In this document: positions 1-6,095 of the stretch, one piece after another | How the letters are laid out: each line of letters opens with the position of its first letter | Numbering within the stretch: the stretch's first letter is position 1 | Assembly: GCA_041743835.1 (NCBI GenBank) | Contig: JBGTLW010000210.1 | Span: forward strand, 1 to 10,602 | Direction: 5' to 3' | Length of the DNA stretch: 10,602 bases | Source of the DNA: JBGTLW01 sp041743835 | GTDB taxonomy: Bacteria; Planctomycetota; Phycisphaerae; Phycisphaerales; Phycisphaeraceae | Position numbers and translations under genes: made by a program | Notes under the pieces: model-generated | Databases searched by the model: none | Told to the model about the DNA's origin: nothing | Seen by the model: the letters and a program-made list of their open reading frames with translations, nothing else

Positions 1-3000
1 CGCATCCCCGACGCGGTCGCCACCAGCACCGTGATCGACGCGGGCGGCGGTGACAGCGCGGCAAGCAAGCGGGCTGCGGATGACGCGCCCCTCGCCCCGC
101 CGCTGCCGCTGGATGCACGGCACTATGTGGATGCCTTCACCACCAACGCCACAGACACCACACAGACCATCAAGCAACTCTTCACACCACTCGGCGATGC
201 CGCGTGGGATGAAAAGCCCAACAACATGGGCATCAAGGGCGTGTATGAGCTGGTGGACCCGCTGCGTGGCGATCAGATGCTGCGGCTGAGCTTCAGCGAG
301 TTCTCGCCCGTGGTCCTGGACCTGTGGCAAGGCACGCATGGCATCCGGCTGGAATGGCGCAACCACCGCTGGAGTGGCTACCTCTTGACGCGGCCCGACA
401 CCGACACGCAGGAGCCGCAGACCCTCCAGCTAGCCGTGACCGACACCTTCCGCGCCGCGATGCTGGGCACCATGCCGTTCGACCTTTCTGTGCGTGACGG
501 CCGGGCCACGTTATCCCGTGCGGGCATCGAGCTTGTCTCGGTCGCGTCGGATCACTTCACCGCGAAGTCATCATCCCTGTTGGTGCGTGGCTCGACTTCC
601 TTCTTCATGGCTGATCGCCGCCGGTATGTCGAGCTTCCGCGCGACCTCGCGCTTGCGGCCGAGCCACTGCCCGACGAGAAGTTCAAGGCCCTCGCAGATC
701 AGGGTGTTCAAGTCGCACAGCGCGACGCGGTGACGGTGGTGTCCGCCGAACCGGGCAAGGAGCGTGAAGCGGCTACGCTTGCTCTTCCCGCGGCCGATGC
801 GTTTGATGTGCGTCTTCGGCTGTCGGGCGCTGCGGATGGCACACACCTGCGCTTGCAGGGTGATGCCGACGCGGACTTAGGTGCGCATATCTATATCTTC
901 GGGCACAGCGAGGCACGCTTCATCAGTTACGGCAAAGATGGCCGCACCCGTGACTCGGCCCGCAGCCAGTCGCAAGTCGTGGGTGACGCGGTCTGGCTGC
1001 GACTGGTGGGCGGGCTCGATGGTGTGTCGGTGATGGCTGGACACGATGGCGAGCAATGGTTCTCGCTGGGTCACGCGACGTATCAGGAGAAGCAGCCGAC
1101 CGCCAAACGCCTGGTGCTGGTGGTGCCCGCCAGCGAGGAGGCGGTTGAGTTCCATGTACAGAATGGGCCGTGGGTCCGCTACACCGCGCTCGAGCAGTTG
1201 CGGCAGCAGCTCAAGGCGCCGACCCTTGCCGAATCACCCCCGGATGGCCGCGGGATGGCTGCGGCAGAGCTCATCGCGCAGGCGATCGGCGCGGGGGTCG
1301 ATGCGCCAGTCATCCTTCAGGCGGTGGAGGAACTGTCGTGGCGGCAGCCGGCCGAGTCCGGCCGCATCTCCAACAACCTGCTGCACGACCTGCTGGCCAA
1401 CACGATGCTGCGTGAGCTGACCAAGGGGCACATCGAAGAGGCGAGCGACCTTGCAGAGAGCGCCCGCCGACTACAGGCCCGACATCTTGCTGGCGATCTG
1501 AAGAACGAGCGCTCGGGCAGGCAGTCGCTTGACCGCCTGCTGTGGCACGGTCTTGCTCATCATGGCGAGTGGGAGGCTCTTGAATCGGCGGTGCTCGTGC
1601 ACCACGCCTTGGCGGTGCGTGCGGACGGCCAACCCGCACAGAAGGACGCCGGGGAGCGGGTCATCCAAATCGCGCGTCTGATGCTCGACACCGCGCGCTC
1701 GCGTCGGGGCCTCGCCGCCTTGCCGCTGGCGGGCCAGCACGCCCCCTCGATCGAGCACCCGCTCTCGACCCGCGGCGACCGCGAGACCGAGTCGGTCATG
1801 GCCGAGTTCCAGGCCGCCGTGGATGCTCAGCAGGCCGAGCAGGCCTGCCGACTGCTCACCAGCGGTACGCTTGGCGATTCGCTGGTGTCGGTGGGTAGCG
1901 ACCCGGACCTGATGCGTTCGACCTCGTTCATCATCCGTCAGGCGATGCGGACCACGCCTCAGATCAAGGAGGTGCTGCGGGCGCAGTATCTGGAGCTCGG
2001 CGAGGTGCGCGTGAGCCGGGCCATCTCATCGCAGGCGATCGAGGCGCTCGAGTCCTTGTCGTTGCAGTTCCACGACACCGCCCCGGGCACGCGAGCAACG
2101 CTGTACCTTGCGGACCGTGACCTGACGCTTGGCCGGTTCTTCGCCGCCGCCAGCCGATACGACGCGCTTGCGAATCTCGGAGAAGGCATCGACGCGCGCG
2201 AGATCAACGCCAAGCGCCGCCTGGCGTGGGCGATGCTCGGCGAGTCGCGCGGCTCTGCGGTGAGCGGCGGGTCGTTCCACCTCGGCGACACCGTGTTCCG
2301 TGGCCGGGATTTCGAGGACATGATCGCCTCGCTGATCGAGCAGAACAGCCAGAACATCCGCCCCGCCGCCGCCGGCACACGCGCCGCGGACTTCAAGCCC
2401 GGGGCGTTGGCGGAGCGCGTCCTGCTCTCGCTTAACGCGGTGAAGGAGGATGGGCGGCTGGTGTCCGATGGCCGCCGCGCCGTCGCCATCAGCCCCAAAG
2501 CGACGGAACTGATCAACCTCACCACGCCGGGCACGCAACGCCTCTGGCAAGACAGCAAGGGGCCGCAACAGGTCAACGAAGCGCTGCCGCTGCTGCTCGA
2601 CGACAGCATGATCTTCCGCGTCCGCAAGGACAACCGGCTGGAGCTGTGGTCGCTCGGCTACGACGGCAAGACGCGGTGGACCGTCAGGCCCGACGCCGGC
2701 GTGATCGGCGACCCGGTGCTTGTGGGCCGCTGGCTCTTCGTGCTCAGCCGCAGGCAAGACCTCGGGCGACGCACCACCATCAACCTCAATCGCATCGACG
2801 CGGCCAACGGCTCGGTCGTGCAGACCCACCGTGTCATCGAGCTGGGCATCACCTCCGACATCGCGGCCCAGCCGCCCCTGGTCACACAGCATGGCCTGAT
2901 CTTCGCGCTGGCGTCCACCCTCGTGGCGACCGACGCGACGGGCGAGGTGCAGTGGGTCCGCCGCCTGCCCTTCATCCCGCCAAGCATGGACCGCGCGTTG

Positions 3001-3492
3001 TGGGAAGGGGATGCCGACCCGCTGAGCCTGGCCACCGCCGGCGACACGCTCATCGTCGCGGCGGTGGGCGACCCCAGCGTGCGGGGCATCGACCTGCGCA
3101 CCGGCGAGGTCCTCTGGCGACAGCTCGCGCCGACACAGCACCAAGTGGTGGGCGTCATCCAGAACGTCGCGGTCTTCCAGCAGGCCGGCCGACTCATCGG
3201 GTTCGATGCCGTCACCGGCCAGTTCCTCTGGCAAAGGCTCAACGAACCAACCAAAGCCCGGCAAGTCACCGCGACCAGCGAACACATCATCCAACTCACG
3301 ATCCACGAAGATGACACCGCGGCCGTCGATTGGATCGCGCCCAAGACCGGCAAAGCCGCCTCCACACAGAAGCTCGAAACGATAGCCAAGCGACACCTCC
3401 ACGCCCTCACGCTCGACGGCCCAAGACTCCTGGTGATCGACCGCCTCGACAACAACCCCGCCCGCGTCATCGCTATCGAGCCACGCAAATAG
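1..3492 (+). CDS. Large PQQ-like beta-propeller protein with beta-rich and TPR-like regions (5' end outside window)
   Basis: The reading frame is open from base 1 to the TAG at 3490-3492, so the true start and any signal peptide lie upstream; a GTG at 31 is only the first possible start here. Residue numbers below count from that GTG. Residues about 40-220 and 240-385 look beta-rich. The second resembles LamG/concanavalin-type modules, with a W-L-R-L strand followed by a DG-x-x-W strand. Residues about 400-780 are mostly helical, with TPR-like stretches near 690-760. From about 830 to the end the chain shows PQQ/BamB-like propeller blades, with TGEVQW near 970, TGEVLW near 1024 and TGQFLW near 1063. 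Such propellers usually act as periplasmic or cell-surface scaffolds; enzyme activity cannot be claimed. The middle may belong to the planctomycete DUF1583-type proteins, but I cannot confirm that. The PQQ-like fold is well supported and the function is unknown. Confidence 0.85.
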   Translation, partial: RIPDAVATSTVIDAGGGDSAASKRAADDAPLAPPLPLDARHYVDAFTTNATDTTQTIKQLFTPLGDAAWDEKPNNMGIKGVYELVDPLRGDQMLRLSFSEFSPVVLDLWQGTHGIRLEWRNHRWSGYLLTRPDTDTQEPQTLQLAVTDTFRAAMLGTMPFDLSVRDGRATLSRAGIELVSVASDHFTAKSSSLLVRGSTSFFMADRRRYVELPRDLALAAEPLPDEKFKALADQGVQVAQRDAVTVVSAEPGKEREAATLALPAADAFDVRLRLSGAADGTHLRLQGDADADLGAHIYIFGHSEARFISYGKDGRTRDSARSQSQVVGDAVWLRLVGGLDGVSVMAGHDGEQWFSLGHATYQEKQPTAKRLVLVVPASEEAVEFHVQNGPWVRYTALEQLRQQLKAPTLAESPPDGRGMAAAELIAQAIGAGVDAPVILQAVEELSWRQPAESGRISNNLLHDLLANTMLRELTKGHIEEASDLAESARRLQARHLAGDLKNERSGRQSLDRLLWHGLAHHGEWEALESAVLVHHALAVRADGQPAQKDAGERVIQIARLMLDTARSRRGLAALPLAGQHAPSIEHPLSTRGDRETESVMAEFQAAVDAQQAEQACRLLTSGTLGDSLVSVGSDPDLMRSTSFIIRQAMRTTPQIKEVLRAQYLELGEVRVSRAISSQAIEALESLSLQFHDTAPGTRATLYLADRDLTLGRFFAAASRYDALANLGEGIDAREINAKRRLAWAMLGESRGSAVSGGSFHLGDTVFRGRDFEDMIASLIEQNSQNIRPAAAGTRAADFKPGALAERVLLSLNAVKEDGRLVSDGRRAVAISPKATELINLTTPGTQRLWQDSKGPQQVNEALPLLLDDSMIFRVRKDNRLELWSLGYDGKTRWTVRPDAGVIGDPVLVGRWLFVLSRRQDLGRRTTINLNRIDAANGSVVQTHRVIELGITSDIAAQPPLVTQHGLIFALASTLVATDATGEVQWVRRLPFIPPSMDRALWEGDADPLSLATAGDTLIVAAVGDPSVRGIDLRTGEVLWRQLAPTQHQVVGVIQNVAVFQQAGRLIGFDAVTGQFLWQRLNEPTKARQVTATSEHIIQLTIHEDDTAAVDWIAPKTGKAASTQKLETIAKRHLHALTLDGPRLLVIDRLDNNPARVIAIEPRK

Positions 3493-3576
3493 CCCGCGAG
3501 TTGTGCCGCAGCTACCCGGGATCCGGGCCAAATCCCACACAGTTCCGCGACTTGCGAATAACCTCGAAGCGGTTTG

Positions 3577-3664
3577 AACCGCCAAGGCGAAGAGAGCGTC
3601 AAGTCAAAGTCATTATTGATTTTATGAAAATGCCTTCCTTGGCGATCTCCTCGTCATAGCGGTT
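3577..3664. repeat. Imperfect 27-nt inverted repeat with AT-rich centre
   Basis: The arm at 3577-3603 starts AACCGC and ends GTCAAG. The reverse complement of 3638-3664 starts AACCGC and ends GCCAAG, and the two match at 21 of 27 positions. The 34-base centre is AT-rich. The arms carry the CGCCAAGG-style wording seen in dispersed intergenic repeats of several phyla; that link is from general impression. It lies 84 bases after the PQQ stop and could fold as a long hairpin in the transcript (transcription end) or be a decayed mobile repeat. Confidence 0.6.
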
Positions 3665-3707
3665 ATTCAGAGATGTGTTCTATTTTTTTTTGAAGCGACC
3701 CCCGCCT

Positions 3708-3729
3708 TTCCGGGGAGTTTCCAGGGGGC
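3708..3729 (+). repeat. Two tandem 11-nt units of TTCCGGGG type, upstream copy
   Basis: TTCCGGGGAGT (3708-3718) is followed directly by TTCCAGGGGGC (3719-3729). The same 11-nt period and wording recur seven times at 4696-4771, on the other side of the gene at 3854-4516. The pair lies 60 bases upstream of the -35 box of that gene. Confidence 0.6.
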
Positions 3730-3732
3730 CAT

Positions 3733-3748
3733 TGACACATAGGTGTCA
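3733..3748. promoter_or_regulatory. Perfect dyad TGACACATAGGTGTCA, candidate operator
   Basis: Two 6-bp half-sites (TGACAC and GTGTCA) face each other across a 4-base spacer. The next flanking pair mismatches and the one after that matches. The size and symmetry fit a dimeric repressor such as TetR or MarR type. The site lies 41 bases upstream of the -35 box at 3790. No regulator gene is visible in the window, so the protein that binds it, if any, is unknown. Confidence 0.45.
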
Positions 3749-3789
3749 GTCCTGGGCCTCAAAATCCCGAACAAAGCCCAAAACATTGC

Positions 3790-3817
3790 TTGACTGTCAT
3801 TTGGTAAGGCATATGAT
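3790..3817 (+). promoter_or_regulatory. Sigma70-type promoter of the QW-repeat gene
   Basis: The -35 box TTGACT (3790-3795) and the -10 box TATGAT (3812-3817) are separated by 16 bases, each box one base from the consensus. The predicted start near 3824 would give a leader of about 30 bases to the ATG at 3854. It is the clearest promoter in the window. Confidence 0.7.
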
Positions 3818-3830
3818 AGGGTTGCCTTAC
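3804..3830. promoter_or_regulatory. Dyad GTAAGGCA-N11-TGCCTTAC over the -10 box, candidate operator
   Basis: Two perfect 8-bp inverted half-sites (3804-3811 and 3823-3830) bracket the -10 hexamer at 3812-3817; the right half-site covers the expected transcription start. A protein bound here would block RNA polymerase, which is the usual layout of a repressor operator. Half-sites start 19 bases apart, a little under two helical turns. Symmetry and placement are seen; binding is inferred. Confidence 0.55.
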
Positions 3831-3853
3831 AGACACCAAGCGAAAGGGCTGAC

Positions 3854-4516
3854 ATGCTGAGTTTGCACACCATCGAGCGGGCCATTGAGAACCGGGATTT
3901 GGATCGGCTGCTGCGGGAGCTGACCGCCAACGGGCTTGACCTGCCGCTGCCCTTGCGGGTACGGCTGTCCTCATCGGAAGCGGCCGGCCTGGCGCTGGGG
4001 CTGCGGCGGGTGGTGGAGCTGACCTACAGCCCCACACCCCTGAGCCGCGACCTGACCGCCAGACTCCTGTCGCTCCAGAACGCCCGTGGCGGGTTCGGCG
4101 AGGCGGACCACCCCGCCGCAGCCACCGATCCGCTGACCACCGCGTGCGTCGTCTCAGCACTGAGCAAACTGCTCAGCGACCACCGATCGATCGACAACCG
4201 CGATGAGGTGTATGCCGCCCGCGACCGCGCGATCGCGGCTTTGGCGTCCTGCCAGGCTGGCGACGGCCTGCTGGTCGGCCCCGGCGACCGAACGCTGACG
4301 GATCGCGTGCGGCACACCGCGTTCGTGCTCACGTTGGTCGGCGGCTGCCCCGCGTTCCGGGCCGGCGTGCGGTGGGCAGACCTGCTGAACTGGTTCGACG
4401 AGCACGCCGAGGAACTGGACCCCGTCGCCGAACACTACTGGACCGTCGCACAGGCGGGCGAGTCGGCCCGACGCAAAGCCGACGCATTGCTCGGCCTCCC
4501 GCTGCTGGCCGCGTAA
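3854..4516 (+). CDS. Small alpha/alpha-toroid (prenyltransferase/squalene-cyclase-like QW-repeat) protein, function unknown
   Basis: This 220-residue protein starts at an ATG with an AAAGGG ribosome site five bases upstream (3843-3848), and its own promoter at 3790 supports the start. Residues 70-82 (RLLSLQNARGGFG) match the QW motif of the terpene-cyclase/prenyltransferase barrel: hydrophobic helix, Gln, then Gly-x-aromatic-Gly. They are followed by the typical DPLTTACVVSAL helix at 92-103. A second, weaker unit starts near 127 with CQAGDGLL at 133-140. There is no signal peptide or membrane helix, so it is probably cytosolic. At this length it holds only two or three helical hairpins, and no cyclase DxDD motif is seen, so it is unlikely to be a complete cyclase. 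It stands alone, with structured gaps on both sides. The fold assignment is moderate; the biological role is not recognised. Confidence 0.75.
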   Translation: MLSLHTIERAIENRDLDRLLRELTANGLDLPLPLRVRLSSSEAAGLALGLRRVVELTYSPTPLSRDLTARLLSLQNARGGFGEADHPAAATDPLTTACVVSALSKLLSDHRSIDNRDEVYAARDRAIAALASCQAGDGLLVGPGDRTLTDRVRHTAFVLTLVGGCPAFRAGVRWADLLNWFDEHAEELDPVAEHYWTVAQAGESARRKADALLGLPLLAA

Positions 4517-4547
4517 CCGCAATCCAAGTGTTGGGGTGGCGTTCCTT

Positions 4548-4680
4548 GTGCCTTGTAGAAGTGCCTTGACAGAGCCGCCTCGTCCCCGAGGCGGACCCGC
4601 CACAGGCGACACAGAAGCGGGCCCTGCTCACCCCGTCGCAAGGACGCGACGGCTCGGATGATGGCACTTCAATAAGGCAT
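4548..4680. repeat. 18-nt imperfect terminal inverted repeat enclosing three hairpins (cloverleaf-like element)
   Basis: GTGCCTTGTAGAAGTGCC (4548-4565) and the reverse complement of 4663-4680 agree at 15 of 18 positions, including eight in a row at the inner ends. The 97 bases between them contain three separate hairpins: 4575-4594 (8-bp perfect stem, 4-base loop), 4596-4621 (5-bp stem, 16-base loop) and 4633-4652 (7-bp stem, 6-base loop). Together they form a four-way, cloverleaf-like fold. It begins 31 bases after the stop of the QW-repeat gene, so it may be a 3' UTR structure, a small RNA, or a MITE/REP-like element. GTTC occurs at 4541-4544 and 4681-4684, but only the right copy abuts the repeat, so a target duplication is weak. 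Confidence 0.5.
4575..4594 (+). terminator. Strong hairpin after the QW-repeat gene, possible terminator
   Basis: CCGCCTCG and CGAGGCGG form a perfect 8-bp GC-rich stem around a TCCC loop, 58 bases after the stop codon at 4516. No T-tract follows, so it is not a textbook intrinsic terminator; it may protect or end the transcript, or be one arm of the larger fold at 4548-4680. Confidence 0.35.
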
Positions 4681-4695
4681 GTTCACCGGAAGATA

Positions 4696-4771
4696 TTCCG
4701 GAGCAGTTCCGGGGGGTTCCGGGGAAGCTCCGGGGAGGTTCCGGGGGAGTTCCGGGCAAATTCCGGGGGGG
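4696..4771 (+). repeat. Seven tandem ~11-nt TTCCGGGG-type units, G-rich
   Basis: Units start at 4696, 4707, 4717, 4728, 4739, 4750 and 4761; six are 11 bases long and one is 10. All read TTCCGG or CTCCGG and then G/A-rich bases. The array sits between the ends of two convergent genes (stops at 4516 + and 4793 -). The + strand has G-runs of at least four at 4711-4716, 4721-4724, 4732-4735 and 4743-4747, separated by 4 to 7 bases, which matches the usual G-quadruplex pattern. Two units of the same kind lie at 3708-3729. Confidence 0.7.
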
Positions 4772-4792
4772 TTTGCTCCTTGACTGCTGTTG

Positions 4793-5416
4793 TCAGCGCC
4801 CCGGGCTTACCGCTCGGATGGCGCTGGCAACGGCTTTTGCCAGGATCGCGTTCCCTTCAGCGGTGTAGTGGACACCATCTTCGGTCAGCAGCGTTTCGGG
4901 GTCATGCTCCATGACGACCGCGTACAGGTCATCCACGCCGCAGCCCAGGCTTTGCGCCACGCGCAAAGCCGCGTCGTTGTACGCCCGGACATCGGCCTCC
5001 AGCCGCTTGAAGGGTTTTGCCGTGTTGTGCCTGGCTTCGATCACCGGCGTCGTTGTCGCCCAGAGGATTTGCCGGGGCGGGATGCCGGCATCGTCGATCG
5101 CCCGGCGGAGGATCGCTTCCACGTTCCGCGCGTACGCAGCCGGTTCCACCTCGGGTGTGTCAGCCGGTGCGTTGCTCGGCTCCAGGCGCTTGTACGCCAG
5201 ATCGTGCAGGCCGCAATTCACATGCAGCAAGACCTCACCCGTGGCGGCGGTCGCGGGCTCCACCGCCCAGGCCTCAAAGTGGCGCAAGGTCATCAGTGTC
5301 GTCGCACAGTTTTGCGCCGGCGTGACGACCTCGAACTCACCGGCCAACATCTCCGCGACCAGCGGGGCGTACCCCAGGCGGATCGAATCACCCAGCAGGA
5401 TTACACGTCGTGGCAT
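4793..5416 (-). CDS. SGNH/GDSL-type esterase or hydrolase
   Basis: The 207-residue protein has the SGNH hydrolase blocks in order. Block I is LLGDSI (residues 7-12), with Ser11 as nucleophile. Block III is NCGLHD (67-72), and block V is DGVHYTAEG (180-188), with Asp180 and His183 completing the triad. Block III has His where the classical GxND has Asn, a change also expected in some bacterial SGNH branches. The family hydrolyses ester or acetyl groups on lipids, sugars or peptides; the substrate cannot be told here. No signal peptide is visible, so it is probably cytosolic. The ATG has an AGGA ribosome site six bases upstream (complement of 5423-5426). It is divergent from the ACP phosphodiesterase gene across 61 bases and convergent with the QW-repeat gene. 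The fold is confident, the reaction general. Confidence 0.88.
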   Translation of the reverse strand: MPRRVILLGDSIRLGYAPLVAEMLAGEFEVVTPAQNCATTLMTLRHFEAWAVEPATAATGEVLLHVNCGLHDLAYKRLEPSNAPADTPEVEPAAYARNVEAILRRAIDDAGIPPRQILWATTTPVIEARHNTAKPFKRLEADVRAYNDAALRVAQSLGCGVDDLYAVVMEHDPETLLTEDGVHYTAEGNAILAKAVASAIRAVSPGR

Positions 5417-5477
5417 CTTGATTCCTGAAGCGGGCAGTTGGGAATTGTCCGGTGGTTCCCGCTACATTGTGGGCCAC
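5417..5477. promoter_or_regulatory. Divergent intergenic region between the SGNH hydrolase and acpH
   Basis: These 61 bases must carry the start signals for both directions unless one gene is transcribed from further away. I see the AGGA of the minus gene at 5423-5426 and a small dyad GGGAA-N11-TTCCC (5440-5444 and 5456-5460). No convincing -35/-10 pair is visible in either direction. Confidence 0.35.
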
Positions 5478-6095
5478 GTGAACTTCCTGGCCCATTTGTA
5501 CTTGACCGATGAAGAGCCCGCAAACATGGTGGGCGGGTTGCTGCCGGACCTCGTGCGTGGCCCGGTCCCGCCCGATCTGGACGAGCGGGTGATGCGTGGG
5601 GTTCGCAACCACCGCCGCGTGGATGCCTTCACCGATACCCACCCCGCGTTCAATCGCAGCCGCGCCCGACTGCGCCCGACGCAGGGCATCTTTGCGGGCA
5701 TCCTCGTGGACGTGTTTTACGACCACTTCCTGAGCCTGGATTGGCCGAGCCTCCACCCCGAGCCGTTGGCAGCGTTCATCGATCGTTCGCACCGCGAGCT
5801 CCAGCGACACAACGCACTCATGCCCGACGCGATGCGCCCCATTATCACACGCATGATCGACCAGCGCTGGTTGGCGACCTATGCCGACTATGATGGGCTG
5901 CGTCTGACGCTTGAGCGCATGTCCCACCGCTTCGCACAGCGGACCCAGCGACCGATCGACCTTGCCCCCGCTGTGGAAGACCTGCAACGGCACCGCACCG
6001 CGCTGCACGCAGATTTCCGCGAGTTCTTCCCGCAACTCATCCGATACATCGGCATCGACCACCGCCCCGCCACCCTCACACGGAGCATCGCATGA
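5478..6095 (+). CDS. acpH: Acyl carrier protein phosphodiesterase (AcpH family)
   Basis: The protein matches AcpH (COG3124), which removes the 4'-phosphopantetheine group from holo-ACP to give apo-ACP in the cytosol. From the chosen GTG start, the N-terminus (NFLAHLYL, residues 2-9) lines up with the conserved MNFLAHL start of the E. coli enzyme. Other matching blocks are LLPDLVRG (21-28), HRRVDAFTD (45-53) and DVFYDHFL (78-85), all with conserved acidic and His residues of this metal-dependent family. The length of 205 residues is normal (E. coli about 193). The frame is open much further upstream, to 4911, but that part runs through the opposite-strand hydrolase gene and is not coding. The ribosome site is weak. 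The stop overlaps the ATG of the next gene (ATGA at 6092-6095), implying translational coupling with the LpxR-like gene. Confidence 0.88.
   Translation: MNFLAHLYLTDEEPANMVGGLLPDLVRGPVPPDLDERVMRGVRNHRRVDAFTDTHPAFNRSRARLRPTQGIFAGILVDVFYDHFLSLDWPSLHPEPLAAFIDRSHRELQRHNALMPDAMRPIITRMIDQRWLATYADYDGLRLTLERMSHRFAQRTQRPIDLAPAVEDLQRHRTALHADFREFFPQLIRYIGIDHRPATLTRSIA

Larger units (their letters stand above)
3493..3853. other. Gene-free control region between the PQQ protein and the QW-repeat protein
   Basis: This 361-base gap has no convincing gene. In order it holds a small hairpin 22 bases after the PQQ stop (CCCGG-GAT-CCGGG, 3515-3527), an imperfect inverted repeat (3577-3664), a run of nine T (3683-3691), two 11-nt repeat units (3708-3729), a perfect 16-bp dyad (3733-3748) and the promoter with its own dyad (3790-3830). 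Bases 3600-3690 are visibly more AT-rich than the surrounding genes. Confidence 0.8.

Noticed and set aside
2026..3585. 519-codon open frame on the minus strand
   Set aside because: It lies opposite the PQQ protein gene; its translation is low-complexity and lacks any family motif, as expected for an antisense frame in GC-rich DNA.
3683..3691. Run of nine T as an intrinsic terminator tail
   Set aside because: No stable GC stem lies just upstream on the + strand; the stem CCCCG/CGGGG at 3700-3715 is on the wrong side.
3732..3737. TTGACA as a -35 box
   Set aside because: No -10-like hexamer is found 16-18 bases downstream; it is better read as part of the 16-bp dyad.
3675..3860. 61-codon + strand frame
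   Set aside because: It runs through the promoter and both dyads, has no ribosome site and shows no protein-like pattern.
4566..4571. TTGACA as a -35 box inside the 4548-4680 element
   Set aside because: The -10 position reads GC-rich stem sequence (AGGCGG).
4541..4684. GTTC target-site duplication of a transposable element
   Set aside because: Only the right copy abuts the inverted repeat; the left is three bases away and a 4-mer match is easily chance.
4696..4771. CRISPR array
   Set aside because: Units are only 11 nt with no separate spacers; this is a short tandem repeat.
4911..5477. Upstream extension of acpH
   Set aside because: It is antisense to the SGNH hydrolase; the family begins at NFLAHL, so the GTG at 5478 is preferred.
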